This document shows, one piece after another, positions 54,791 to 62,900 of a stretch of 64,000 bases of DNA. The position numbers were made by a program, and so were the translations under genes. This stretch comes from Chloroflexota bacterium. GTDB lineage: Bacteria; Chloroflexota; Dehalococcoidia; UBA2979. The DNA is taken from positions 61,149 through 125,148 of the forward strand of contig QWRD01000003.1 of assembly GCA_003670575.1 (NCBI GenBank), given 5' to 3'. The notes beneath the pieces are model-generated. The model was not told the DNA's origin and searched no databases. It saw only the letters and a program-made list of their open reading frames with translations. Each line of letters begins with the position of its first letter. Position 1 is the stretch's first letter.

Positions 54791-55261
54791 ATGAGCGACC
54801 GCATCTTCATCAACACGACGATCAATGGCGAAACCATGGAAATCGTCGCCGACGAGCGTGACAGCCTGCTGGAGGCCTTGCGTGACCGCATTGGGCTGAC
54901 CGGTGCCAAAGAGGGTTGCAACAACGGCAACTGCGGCGCCTGCGCCGTGATCATGGACGGCCGCTTGGTGAACTCCTGCTGCGTCCTGGCAGCGGAGATC
55001 GAGGGCGCGGAGATCACCACCGTTGAGGGCCTGGCCGACAACGGAAAGCTCTCCGCGCTGCAGGAGACCTTCCTGGAGGACGCCGCGCTCCAGTGCGGCA
55101 TCTGCACACCAGGCTTCCTGGTCGCCTCCACGGCACTGCTGGACTTCAACCCGCACCCCACGGAGCACGAGATTCGATTCTGGCTTGCCGGCAACCTCTG
55201 CCGGTGCACCGGATACGACAAGATCATCCGTGCCGTGCAGCACGCGGCAGAGCGAGCGTAG
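54791..55261 (+). CDS. coxS: [2Fe-2S] small subunit of a molybdenum hydroxylase (CoxS/CutS)
   Basis: The 156-residue protein has a plant-ferredoxin-type [2Fe-2S] domain (C43, C48, C51, C63/C64) and a four-helix [2Fe-2S] domain (C102, C105, C137, C139), in the GCNNGNCGACAV and GNLCRCTGY contexts of this family. It carries electrons from the molybdenum site to the flavin subunit encoded upstream. A strong GGGAGGAACG site precedes the ATG. The large molybdopterin subunit (coxL) is not next to it. A hairpin follows at 55318. Confidence 0.94.
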   Translation: MSDRIFINTTINGETMEIVADERDSLLEALRDRIGLTGAKEGCNNGNCGACAVIMDGRLVNSCCVLAAEIEGAEITTVEGLADNGKLSALQETFLEDAALQCGICTPGFLVASTALLDFNPHPTEHEIRFWLAGNLCRCTGYDKIIRAVQHAAERA

Positions 55262-55317
55262 CCTCTGTCTTTCAGCCGTTGCGACTCGTGATCGAGCAGC
55301 AACGGTGATAGTGAATC

Positions 55318-55356
55318 GGTAACAGTGAAGCGCCCATTGGGCGCTTCACTGTTACC
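55318..55356. terminator. Perfect 18-bp hairpin after coxS
   Basis: A perfect 18-bp inverted repeat (GGTAACAGTGAAGCGCCC and its complement) with an ATT loop lies 57 bases after the coxS stop. No T-run follows. It separates coxMS from the MoaD-like gene. Confidence 0.75.
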
Positions 55357-55496
55357 CGCGGAGACGCCGGTGTTCCGGACGCGACGAGTGCTGTTCCGGC
55401 GCAATGCGCAGCCGGTGGTCACTACGTGGGGACCTCGTGCGATACTTTGATGGCGGCGACGATCTTCGGTCGCCGGAAGTGCACATGGAGCGGTCG

Positions 55497-55760
55497 ATGG
55501 CTCTCGTCTTTATTCCTGCCCTGATGCGTCCAAGGACCGGCGGCAAAGACCGCGTTGAAGTTGAGGGTCGCACGCTGCGCCAGGTCATCGAGAACCTTGA
55601 CCAGATGTTCCCCGGCATGAAGGCGTTGATCGTCACGGACGGCGGCCTCAGCCCCGGTGTCGCCCTCGCCGTGAACGGCGAGCCCACCGAGGAGGGCCTG
55701 CTGATGGACGTGCCAGAGGGCGCCGAGGTGCAGATCCTGCCGGCCATCGGCGGCGGCTAG
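55497..55760 (+). CDS. MoaD/ThiS-family sulfur carrier-like protein
   Basis: The 87-residue protein has a ubiquitin-like beta-grasp fold and ends with AIGGG, so it keeps a terminal diglycine plus one more Gly, as needed for carrying sulfur as a thiocarboxylate. MoaD proteins feed molybdopterin synthase, which would suit the nearby CoxM and CoxS, though other MoaD-like proteins serve other sulfur paths. The ATG has a GGAGCGG site. A longer start at 55404 is less likely. Confidence 0.8.
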   Translation: MALVFIPALMRPRTGGKDRVEVEGRTLRQVIENLDQMFPGMKALIVTDGGLSPGVALAVNGEPTEEGLLMDVPEGAEVQILPAIGGG

Positions 55761-55864
55761 ACCAGCCGCTGCTCGGGGTGCGGTTCCGCGTCCGGCGCTG
55801 AGTCGGATTGGGCGACGAACTTCGCCGCCGGGTTCGGGCGTCGTGATCTCAGCGCAGCGAAATC

Positions 55865-56410
55865 TCAGTCGCCGAGGATCGTGTCATAACCGAGGTCGCG
55901 GATCTCCTCGACGTACTCGGTGCGCCAGCCGGGAGCAGGGATGCGGCGGTGCCGGTCCCTGAACTCCTTGTGGTACATCAGATACTCATCTTCAAGACGG
56001 TGACGCCACTCGTTCTCCTCGCGGAAGGCGTCCGGGTCGACCTCCTCCAGCGGGCGGTCGAGGTCCTTGTCGGCCACTTCAATCTCGTCGCGCCAGTACT
56101 CGGCGAGGTAGTCCAACGACTCTTCGAGGTCACGTCGGCAGTCGAGCATGTACGTCTCAAGCGCCTGGGAGGCGTCGACAGGCGTCCCGCGTAGCCGCTC
56201 CAGCCGCGCGCACTCGGTGCACAGCGTGATCAGCTTGCGGGCCTCGCAATCCTCGCCACGTGGGCAGTTGCGATGCCGCGGCGCGTATGGGTTCAGTGAC
56301 GGCTTCCGCGAGTAGCCGATGATCAGCGTGTCGTTCGGCTGGTTACAGCGCGGGCAGACCATGTGGTCCGCGAAGATTTGGTTGATCGCGTCTTCCCAGT
56401 TGATCTGCAT
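55865..56410 (-). CDS. Six-cysteine protein, unknown
   Basis: The 181-residue protein has a Cys-rich first third with six Cys in pairs (C19/C22 in CPRC, C49/C55, C64/C67 in CTEC), suggesting one or two zinc or iron-sulfur sites, then an acidic, helical rest with many Glu, Asp, Tyr and Arg. It looks like a nucleic-acid or protein-binding metal protein, but I know no family. The ATG at 56410 has GAGG just upstream. The PTPS-family gene starts upstream on the same strand. Confidence 0.6.
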   Translation of the reverse strand: MQINWEDAINQIFADHMVCPRCNQPNDTLIIGYSRKPSLNPYAPRHRNCPRGEDCEARKLITLCTECARLERLRGTPVDASQALETYMLDCRRDLEESLDYLAEYWRDEIEVADKDLDRPLEEVDPDAFREENEWRHRLEDEYLMYHKEFRDRHRRIPAPGWRTEYVEEIRDLGYDTILGD

Positions 56411-56492
56411 GCCTCGGCTCCCTAGGCAGGTTGATAGCACGATCCTACGGCGAGCGCGTGGGGTGTCAACGGCGGGCACGCACGCCGAAGTC

Positions 56493-57029
56493 TCAGGGGC
56501 GTCCGGCCAGATCGCGCGCGTAGCCGCCGGACTGTCCTGGCATCTCTTCTACGTCGATCGCAAGCCGAGTGAGCGTCGAGTGTCGCCCCTCGGCGGTGAG
56601 CGCCTCTGTGGCCTGCTCCCAGAGCCATTGAGCCAGCAGCTCCGCCGTCGTGTTCTCGATGGGGAGCACGGCCACGTCCGCAGCCGGGAATCTGTAACTG
56701 CGCTCGCCGTGGCGGATGGTCCAGGCGTCCGAGGTCTGCCGGATTTCCAGCAACGGCGAACGAGCCTGCAGTAGGAAGCGATGGTCCAGATGCTCGCACG
56801 CTTCGCGCACGATGCGCTTCAGCGCGGAGAAGTCGATCACCCAGCGGTCGTCGGTCAATGCGCCTTCAACGCGGGCGCTCACCTGATAGTTGTGTCCGTG
56901 CAGCGGCTCCAGGTCGGCGCCCAGCGTGGCCATATGCGCGGCGGCGAAGCGGAGGCGCACGCCCTCCACGGTGACGCTGCGCCGGATGTTGGCGGCGCCC
57001 GAGCGCTCATCGATCTGGTCGCTAGTCAT
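56493..57029 (-). CDS. 6-pyruvoyl-tetrahydropterin synthase-family protein, PTPS-III-like
   Basis: PTPS-family enzymes act on dihydroneopterin triphosphate for queuosine (QueD), biopterin or folate. The 178-residue protein has the zinc ligands H32, H44 and H46 in AAHM and LHGHNY, and the late ENTTAEL and EEMPGQSGGYARDL motifs. The catalytic Cys of QueD and PTPS is absent; there is a Glu (E41) in EPLHGH. That pattern matches PTPS-III, which replaces FolB in folate synthesis in some bacteria and Plasmodium, so a folate role is likelier than queuosine. The first about 20 residues are extra. Confidence 0.8.
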   Translation of the reverse strand: MTSDQIDERSGAANIRRSVTVEGVRLRFAAAHMATLGADLEPLHGHNYQVSARVEGALTDDRWVIDFSALKRIVREACEHLDHRFLLQARSPLLEIRQTSDAWTIRHGERSYRFPAADVAVLPIENTTAELLAQWLWEQATEALTAEGRHSTLTRLAIDVEEMPGQSGGYARDLAGRP

Positions 57030-57090
57030 GCGGCCGCTCTCTCATCCCGTCGGCATCCGTCCAGTACGCACGGGCCCGTCCCCGGAAATG

Positions 57091-57119
57091 CAGCAGGGGC
57101 GGCACCACCGCCCCTGCTG
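57091..57119 (-). terminator. Hairpin terminator after korB
   Basis: A 12-bp perfect stem (CAGCAGGGGCGG with its complement) and 5-base loop lie 24 bases past the korB stop on the minus strand, before the PTPS-family gene. It would end korAB transcription; only a short T-run follows. Confidence 0.7.
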
Positions 57120-57142
57120 TCCGTCATCGCATTGCGAAGAGG

Positions 57143-58015
57143 TTAGACCTCGAGGGCAGTCAGCATGTCGTCGACGCTACGCGTGCGCACCTTGATGCGC
57201 TCGCGAGCCTCTTCGAGGCGCTCGTTCATGGCGATGCTGTCGGCCTTCTTGTAGATGAGGCCCACCGGCATGCCCGGCATGGCGATCAACTGTCGGGCTG
57301 CCTCGGCGTCGGCCGGGTTGTGGTCGTCCGGGACGGGGTGTGCCAGCGCCTCGATGCCCTTTTCCGGGTTGCCTTTCAACGCCTCGTACGTGTCGTTGTA
57401 CGTCGTGCAGGGCGACTGCACGTGGACGATGGAGAACCCGGGGTGCTCCATCGCCTGCGTGATGAGCGTCGCGAGGTCACGCGGGCGGGTCGAGAGTCCG
57501 CTGGCGACGAACGAGACGCCCAGCGCCATGTAGAGGTCCAGCGGTCGCAGCGCGTCCTCGAGCTTGCCGTACGGCGTGGTGGCCGTGACGACGCCGAGGT
57601 TGGTCGTCGGCGACGCCTGCCCCTTGGTGAGGCCGTAGATGCCGTTGTCCATCACCACCGCGGTGATGTTCACGTTGCGCTTCGCCTGCGGGCCGATGTG
57701 CTCCGCGCCGATGCTGAGGAAGTCGCCGTCACCGCAAACGATGAGCACGTTGAGGTCAGGGCGAGCGGCCTTGGTGCCCCACGCGATCGCCAGCGCGCGA
57801 CCGTGGATACCGTGGAAGCCGTACGGCTGCGGGCCTTCCTGCAGGTGCACGAGGTTCCCCGAACAGCCGATGCCGGCGATGATCGCCGTCTTCTCGATCG
57901 GCTCCTTCAGCCGCATGACGCGGTCAGCGAGCGCGAGCTCGATGGACCGCACCACGCCGAAGTCGCCGCAGCCGGGACACCACTTGAAGTCGTACTCAGG
58001 ATTGCGCTTGCTCAT
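57143..58015 (-). CDS. korB: 2-oxoacid:ferredoxin oxidoreductase beta subunit
   Basis: The beta subunit binds thiamine diphosphate and splits 2-oxoacids such as 2-oxoglutarate, passing electrons to ferredoxin. The 290-residue protein has WCPGCGDFGV at its start, the GIGCSGNLVHL loop, the thiamine motif CGDGDFLSIGAEH with RNVNITAVVMDNGIYGLTKGQ, and a final helical tail. The start overlaps the korA stop (ATGA). Substrate could be 2-oxoglutarate or pyruvate; the KorAB form with alpha and gamma fused is commonly 2-oxoglutarate. Confidence 0.94.
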   Translation of the reverse strand: MSKRNPEYDFKWCPGCGDFGVVRSIELALADRVMRLKEPIEKTAIIAGIGCSGNLVHLQEGPQPYGFHGIHGRALAIAWGTKAARPDLNVLIVCGDGDFLSIGAEHIGPQAKRNVNITAVVMDNGIYGLTKGQASPTTNLGVVTATTPYGKLEDALRPLDLYMALGVSFVASGLSTRPRDLATLITQAMEHPGFSIVHVQSPCTTYNDTYEALKGNPEKGIEALAHPVPDDHNPADAEAARQLIAMPGMPVGLIYKKADSIAMNERLEEARERIKVRTRSVDDMLTALEV

Positions 58016-59721
58016 GCCCCCACCAACTTTCCACTGCGAGCCTTGATGGCTTCAAGAACCTGCTCCACTAGGTAGCCTTCCTTGAAGGGGAGGCCGGTGT
58101 ACTGCGTGATGGATTGAGCCTTCACGCCCAGCGACCGCAGCACGGAGGAGAACTGCCCGAGGTAGTTCAGCTCCGGGACGATCACCAAGTCCTTGGTCCG
58201 CAACTCCTCCAGCAGGGCCGCCGGCAGCGGGCTGATGAACATGGTGTAGTTCCAGCCGATGTCGATGCCGTCCGCGCGCAGGCGGTTGTACGCCGCGCGA
58301 CCGGGCCCCTTGGAGCCGCCCCACGGCATCATCACCACGGACGCGGCGGAGTTATCCGACTCGTACGCTCCATCTTCCAGCAGTTTCAACTTGCTGAAGC
58401 GGCGCTCGGTCTGCTCCACGTGCACGAGAGGCTGGTGGGTGGTGTCGCCCTGCTCGTCGTGCTCGGAGCCGTTCGCGACGTAGGCACCCGGGTTGCCGGG
58501 AACCGGGAACGGCGTGATGCCGGCGCCGGCGTACCGGCGGTTACCCATCGAACCGTCGGAGACCACGCGGGCCTCGATTGGCATGTCCAAGTCGGGGCGC
58601 GGGACGTCCTCGTTGCGCTCGGCAATGGACATCTCGGTCAGCAGGATGACGGGGCCCTGGTAGCGCTCGGCCCAGTTCATTGCGTGGATGGCAGCGGGGA
58701 AGCACTCGGCGACGGAGCCGGGCGCGATCACTGGGATGCGCATGTCGCCGTGGCCGGGGTTCAACGCCATCAGCAGGTCGGATTGCTCGGTCTTGGTCGG
58801 CAGGCCGGTGGCCGGGCCGCCGCGCTGCACGTCGACGATGACGCAGGGGATCTCGGCCATCCAGGCGAGGCCGATGCCTTCGCCCATCAGGCTCAGACCA
58901 GGGCCAGCCGTCGAGGTCATCGACTTTCGGCCGGAGTACCCACCGCCGACGATTGCGGCGATGGCCTCAATCTCAGACGACGCCTGTCCGACGAATTTGC
59001 CGGGGCCGTTGAGGTTGCCCTCCATGAACACCAGGATCGTTGTCGCGGGAGAAATCGGGTAGCCGTAGAAGACGTCCAGCCCGGCGTGAATTGCGCCCAT
59101 GGAGAGGAACGCGTTGCCCTGTACTAGGATGCGCTTGCCCTCCGGGGTGGGCGGCGTGTCCAACGGGTCGACGGAGTAGCCACTCGCGGTAGCGGCGTCG
59201 ATCCCGACCTGCAACGCCTTGACGTTGCCATCGATGATTTCCTGGTCGGAGGGACGCCCGCGCGTGAACCGCTCCTTGATCCAGTCGACGAAGTACTGCT
59301 GCGGCATCAATGCGAGTTGCGCGACGGCGCCGATCATGATCACGTTCGCGGCGCGCGGGTTGCCGGTCTCGCGTGCGAGCGCCTCCGCGTCCAGACCGAT
59401 CACCTTGCCCAGAGGCGCAGTGTCGAAGTCGCGCGAGTTGTAGATCAGGATGCCACCGTCACGGAGGTCCCCGATGTGCGTCTCGTAGGCCTGCCGGTTC
59501 AACGCGACCAGCACGTCGAGTTGATCGCCCTGCGTGAGAATCTCCTTGGTGGAGACGCGCGTCTGCGCCCACACCGGACCACCCTCGATCTGTGACGGGT
59601 AGGTGGCAAAGGTCTGCACGTGGTAGCCCACACGCGTAGCCGCCTGGGCAAGACCCTCGGCGGCCGTGACCTGGCCCTGTCCTCCTTCACCAGCGAAGCG
59701 GACGACCAAATCTGCACCCAT
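58012..59721 (-). CDS. korA: 2-oxoacid:ferredoxin oxidoreductase, fused gamma-alpha subunit
   Basis: The 569-residue protein joins the gamma domain (GEGGQGQVTA at 11-20, TRVSTKEI, about 1-185) and the alpha subunit domain (GYPISPATTILVF and SMTSTAGPGLSLMGEGIG). It pairs with KorB, coupled by an ATGA overlap, to form the ferredoxin oxidoreductase. The ATG at 59721 has GAGGGG upstream and matches the gamma-domain start; the frame is open to 59880 but that part is unlike the family. A promoter with TTGAAC and GATAAT lies at 59879-59908. Confidence 0.95.
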   Translation of the reverse strand: MGADLVVRFAGEGGQGQVTAAEGLAQAATRVGYHVQTFATYPSQIEGGPVWAQTRVSTKEILTQGDQLDVLVALNRQAYETHIGDLRDGGILIYNSRDFDTAPLGKVIGLDAEALARETGNPRAANVIMIGAVAQLALMPQQYFVDWIKERFTRGRPSDQEIIDGNVKALQVGIDAATASGYSVDPLDTPPTPEGKRILVQGNAFLSMGAIHAGLDVFYGYPISPATTILVFMEGNLNGPGKFVGQASSEIEAIAAIVGGGYSGRKSMTSTAGPGLSLMGEGIGLAWMAEIPCVIVDVQRGGPATGLPTKTEQSDLLMALNPGHGDMRIPVIAPGSVAECFPAAIHAMNWAERYQGPVILLTEMSIAERNEDVPRPDLDMPIEARVVSDGSMGNRRYAGAGITPFPVPGNPGAYVANGSEHDEQGDTTHQPLVHVEQTERRFSKLKLLEDGAYESDNSAASVVMMPWGGSKGPGRAAYNRLRADGIDIGWNYTMFISPLPAALLEELRTKDLVIVPELNYLGQFSSVLRSLGVKAQSITQYTGLPFKEGYLVEQVLEAIKARSGKLVGA

Positions 59722-59878
59722 GAAGCGTGCCCCTCGTTCAATGCCGCGGCACACGAGGCCGCGCTCCAGGTGTATTGAGCCGGACACTGTGCCGCGACCA
59801 ATGGTCGCGACCAGGCGGGCTCGCCGAACATTACCATCCGGCTCGCCGGATGTCTTCGCACAGTGCTTGCGCGAGGAC

Positions 59879-59908
59879 ATTATCGGGGCTGCGTGGTATT
59901 ACGTTCAA
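59879..59908 (-). promoter_or_regulatory. Predicted promoter of korAB
   Basis: On the minus strand, TTGAAC (59908-59903) is followed after 18 bases by GATAAT (59884-59879), a 5/6 match to the -10 box. Transcription would start near 59872, leaving about 150 bases before korA. An 8-bp inverted repeat (GGGCTGCG at 59886 and CGCAGCCC at 59913) flanks the -35 box and could be an operator. Confidence 0.5.
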
Positions 59909-59991
59909 TGTCCGCAGCCCACGAAGCGCGCCTAAGATAACACTGTGGACGCCCCAGACTCGATCGAAGACCGGTAGAAAGTGCGGGTTCC

Positions 59992-60225
59992 ATGGTTAAA
60001 GCGTATGTGCTGATCGTCACAAACCCCGGCTCTACTCGGGCCGTCGCGCAGGCGTTGGCGGCACTCCCCAGCGTGGTGACCGTGCATGAGGTGATGGGGC
60101 CGTACGACATCGTGGTGGAACTAGTCACCGACACGCTGACCGACATCCCGCCGATCCTCGCCGATCGCATCCGGACGCTCGACGGCATCCAGTCGACGAC
60201 GTCGCTCGTCGCGTTTCCGGACTAG
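59992..60225 (+). CDS. Stand-alone Lrp/AsnC ligand-binding (RAM) domain protein
   Basis: The 77-residue protein is the RAM effector-binding domain of Lrp/AsnC regulators without the helix-turn-helix: KAYVLIVTNPGSTRAVAQAL, HEVMGPYDIVVEL and SLVAFP. Such short forms may sense amino acids or modulate full-length Lrp proteins. It cannot bind DNA by itself in the usual way. It is divergent from korAB, and 26 bases before the peroxiredoxin gene. Confidence 0.85.
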   Translation: MVKAYVLIVTNPGSTRAVAQALAALPSVVTVHEVMGPYDIVVELVTDTLTDIPPILADRIRTLDGIQSTTSLVAFPD

Positions 60226-60251
60226 TCACCCACACTCACGAGGATCCTCGA

Positions 60252-60740
60252 ATGCCTGTCACGCTGGAAGCCGGCGACGCTGCGCCCGCGTTCTCGCTGC
60301 CCGATCAGGACGGCGTCACGCATCGACTCGCCGATTACGGCGGCCGGATGGTGGTGCTCTACTTCTATCCGAAAGACGAGACGCCCGGCTGCACGAAGCA
60401 GGCCTGCTCGCTTCGGGACCACGAGCTTGCGATCCAGGCGCGCGGCGCCGTGGTCCTTGGCGTCTCCACTGACAGCGCCGAGTCGCATCGGAAGTTCCGG
60501 GCCGCGCACAGCCTCGGGTTTCCGCTGCTCGTCGACGATGGCGCGCAGGTGGCGACGGCGTACGGCGCGTGGGGGGAGAAGGTGTTGTACGGCCGCACCT
60601 TCATTGGCATGACGCGCGCCACGTTCGTGATCGGCACGGACGGGATGCTGTTGAAGGTTTGGAAGCGAGCGCGGGCGGAGGGCCATGGCGAGGCGGTACT
60701 CGCGGCACTAGGCGACATAAGTCGCAAGGTGGGCCGGTAA
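60252..60740 (+). CDS. bcp: Thioredoxin-dependent peroxiredoxin (BCP/PrxQ)
   Basis: The 162-residue protein detoxifies peroxides using thiols from thioredoxin. It has the DQDG motif near its start, the active site YPKDETPGCTKQAC with peroxidatic C47 and resolving C52, and the AWGEKVLYGRTFIGMTRATFVI segment of the BCP branch. A GAGGA site precedes the ATG. It might protect the oxygen-sensitive oxidoreductase encoded nearby, but that is only context. A two-way hairpin follows at 60802. Confidence 0.95.
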   Translation: MPVTLEAGDAAPAFSLPDQDGVTHRLADYGGRMVVLYFYPKDETPGCTKQACSLRDHELAIQARGAVVLGVSTDSAESHRKFRAAHSLGFPLLVDDGAQVATAYGAWGEKVLYGRTFIGMTRATFVIGTDGMLLKVWKRARAEGHGEAVLAALGDISRKVGR

Positions 60741-60801
60741 CGAGTTGAGTATCGAGCGCACGCTGAAGGGGTACCAGACATCGCCCCCAGCAGCAAAAAC
60801 A

Positions 60802-60831
60802 GAGAACGGCGACCGTGAGGTCGCCGTTCTC
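60802..60831. terminator. Bidirectional hairpin between bcp and the zinc-ribbon gene
   Basis: A 13-bp perfect stem (GAGAACGGCGACC with its complement) and GTGA loop lie between two convergent genes. On the minus strand it is followed by GTTTTTGC, a T-run, so it serves the zinc-ribbon gene best. Confidence 0.75.
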
Positions 60832-60851
60832 GATCGTTCGCGACTCGTGAA

Positions 60852-61076
60852 CTAGGCCGCCAGGCGCTCCAGTGTCTCCATCATCACGCGGCCGCCGCAG
60901 CGGGAGCAGCGCAGGCCGGCCTCGGTGGCGACGGCGTGCTGGGGGAGCGCACCGGCCTCCGGTGTCACGAGGTGCAGGTCGCCCTTGCCGTGCTGCTCCG
61001 GGTGCGACTCGAAGTCCCCGAGGTATCGCGAGCAGGCGAGGCAGCGGAGTTCGCCGCGTAGTGAGAAGACCTTCAT
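60852..61076 (-). CDS. Small zinc-ribbon protein under a CsoR-like operator, unknown
   Basis: The 74-residue protein has two CxxC pairs (C12/C15 in CLACSRYLGDF and C57/C60 in CSRCGG) that should form a zinc ribbon or bind another metal. Between them lies a His-rich stretch (HPEQHGKGDLHLV). No family is known to me. The ATG at 61076 has a GGGGCAACAG site; the frame is open far upstream but lacks family features there. Its promoter at 61126-61153 carries a CsoR-like palindrome, hinting at copper, persulfide or similar control. Confidence 0.7.
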   Translation of the reverse strand: MKVFSLRGELRCLACSRYLGDFESHPEQHGKGDLHLVTPEAGALPQHAVATEAGLRCSRCGGRVMMETLERLAA

Positions 61077-61125
61077 CTGTTGCCCCTTTCGCCCCTCCGC
61101 GTACCGGTAGGGGGTATGCCAGCCA

Positions 61126-61153
61126 AGTATACCCATCGGGGGTATGGTGTCAA
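61126..61153 (-). promoter_or_regulatory. Promoter with CsoR-like operator in its spacer
   Basis: On the minus strand, TTGACA (61153-61148) and TATACT (61131-61126) are 16 bases apart, a near-consensus promoter for the zinc-ribbon gene. The palindrome ATACCC-N5-GGGTAT (61129-61145) fills the spacer, so a bound repressor would block polymerase. A second, imperfect copy (61101-61117) is 28 bases downstream. The sequence is like CsoR/CstR (DUF156) operators. Confidence 0.65.
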
Positions 61154-61565
61154 TGTCCCGGTGTCGCCATGTCACGACGGGGGTCGGGCATCGACGGGGC
61201 TGGGGGACCAATTCTGAGCCGCATCGAGGGATGGCCGAGCGGATTCGATCCGACGCTCGCGAGTCGAGCCAGCGACATTGTTCGCTGGACGGAGATCGGT
61301 GCGACAGGTTCGTTGACTCGATCTCGGCTGCGCGGCGGTCGGTGCAGTGGTCGGCGCTGTGGGGGCCCTCGGTAGCTCCCATGGTTCGGTTTCACGCCAG
61401 AGGGGGATGCGCCGCCAACGTCCCGGCCTACATTGCGCACTACTGCTGTTATGTAGCATGACGCGTGCGTGTGGTGCGTCGGGAGGCATTTGGGTGCCAG
61501 ATGCTAGACTAGTACCTGATCGTCGCTGTACATGCGCGCGGGCGCACCCCAAGGAGTGCTGACGT
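61154..61565. other. Intergenic region before ctpA
   Basis: These 412 bases lie between the divergent zinc-ribbon promoter and ctpA. I find no convincing gene, RNA or repeat. It should hold the ctpA promoter, but no pair of good -35 and -10 boxes stands out; TAGACT near 61504 is only a possible -10. Confidence 0.5.
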
Positions 61566-62810
61566 ATGGCCCGCTGGCGCGTGTTGGTCTACGTCCTGGT
61601 GTCGACAGTGATTGGCGCGCTCCTGGTCGCCATTGGCGCGCTCGGACATGTCGCGTACCAGTCGGCCTCCGGTGACGACGAGCCTACGCGTGCGGCCCAG
61701 CAGGACGCTTCCAAGTCGGCCGCGTTGCTTGGCGAGGTCATCGGCATCCTGAAACAGGACTTCGTCGAGGCTGACCGGGTCAAATCGGACGAGTTGCTGA
61801 CCGGTGCGCTCGAAGGTGTCTTCAAGCAGTTGAATGATCCCCACTCCACGTACATCACGCCGGAGGACTACGCCCTCTCCCGAGGTGATTTCTCCGGTAC
61901 CTTTCAGGGCATTGGCGCCACCGTTCAGGTGGTTGGTGATTATGTCGTTATCCAGCGGCCCCTCCCGGGCGCACCTGCCGAGAAGGCGGGGCTCAAGGCT
62001 GGCGACCAACTGCTGGCCGTCGATGGCGAGGATGCGGTGGGATGGAGCGTTCAGAAGGCCGTCACACGCATTCGTGGCCCTAGAGGGTCCGCTATCGAAC
62101 TGAAGGTGCGCCACACGGACGGCAAGCAGGAGAGTTACAAGATCGTGCGCGACGAGGTGCTGGTCGCCTCCGTCGACGGCTCGCTCCCGCTCAAGGACGC
62201 GAGCGGCAGCGATGTCACCGATTTGGCGTACATCCGCATCCGCATGTTCACCGCCCGCTCCCCAAAGGAGCTGCAGGAAGCGGTGCAGGAAGCGACCGGT
62301 CGCGGCGTCAAGGGCATCATCCTTGACCTGCGTCAGAATCCTGGTGGCCTCCTGAACGAGACCACACAGATGGCCGACTTTTTCCTGGATCGCGGTACCA
62401 TCGTGAGTCAGGTCGACCGCGACGGGAAACGGCAGAGCGCCACCGCGACGGCCGGCCAGATCTCCAACCTGCCGATCGTGATCATGCAGGACGAGGGTTC
62501 CGCCTCCGGTTCCGAGGTGCTGGCAGCGGCGCTACAGCAGAACGGCCGCGCGGTGGTCATCGGCACCCGTTCCTTCGGCAAAGGAACCGTGAACCACATG
62601 CGCGAGCTGTCGAACGGCGGCGCCGTGTACGTCTCGATCGCGCGTTGGCTCACGCCCAACGGCGACCAGATCGAAGGCCGAGGTGTCACGCCCGACTACC
62701 CGATCGAGCTCACGCCGGCAGACATTGAGGGGCGGCGTGACGTGACCGCATACCGCGCCATCGAACTGCTGCGTTCGGGGCAGGCCACACCGAAGACCGC
62801 TGCGCGCTAA
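61566..62810 (+). CDS. ctpA: C-terminal processing peptidase (CtpA/S41 family)
   Basis: S41 peptidases trim protein C-termini outside the membrane. The 414-residue protein has one N-terminal membrane anchor (about 7-30), an N-terminal helical part, a PDZ domain (about 110-190) and the protease core with catalytic S314 in GSASGSE and K339 in SFGKGTV. The LDLRQNPGG segment is present. An AAGGAG site precedes the ATG. It is upstream of smpB on the same strand with about 90 bases between. Confidence 0.95.
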   Translation: MARWRVLVYVLVSTVIGALLVAIGALGHVAYQSASGDDEPTRAAQQDASKSAALLGEVIGILKQDFVEADRVKSDELLTGALEGVFKQLNDPHSTYITPEDYALSRGDFSGTFQGIGATVQVVGDYVVIQRPLPGAPAEKAGLKAGDQLLAVDGEDAVGWSVQKAVTRIRGPRGSAIELKVRHTDGKQESYKIVRDEVLVASVDGSLPLKDASGSDVTDLAYIRIRMFTARSPKELQEAVQEATGRGVKGIILDLRQNPGGLLNETTQMADFFLDRGTIVSQVDRDGKRQSATATAGQISNLPIVIMQDEGSASGSEVLAAALQQNGRAVVIGTRSFGKGTVNHMRELSNGGAVYVSIARWLTPNGDQIEGRGVTPDYPIELTPADIEGRRDVTAYRAIELLRSGQATPKTAAR

Positions 62811-62900
62811 CGCGCTGCGTGAAATACTTATGTCGTTATGCGGGTGTGGCCCCCCTGCCCGACAGGTGGACCGTCACTGCCAGAGGAACCTGAGACCGTA

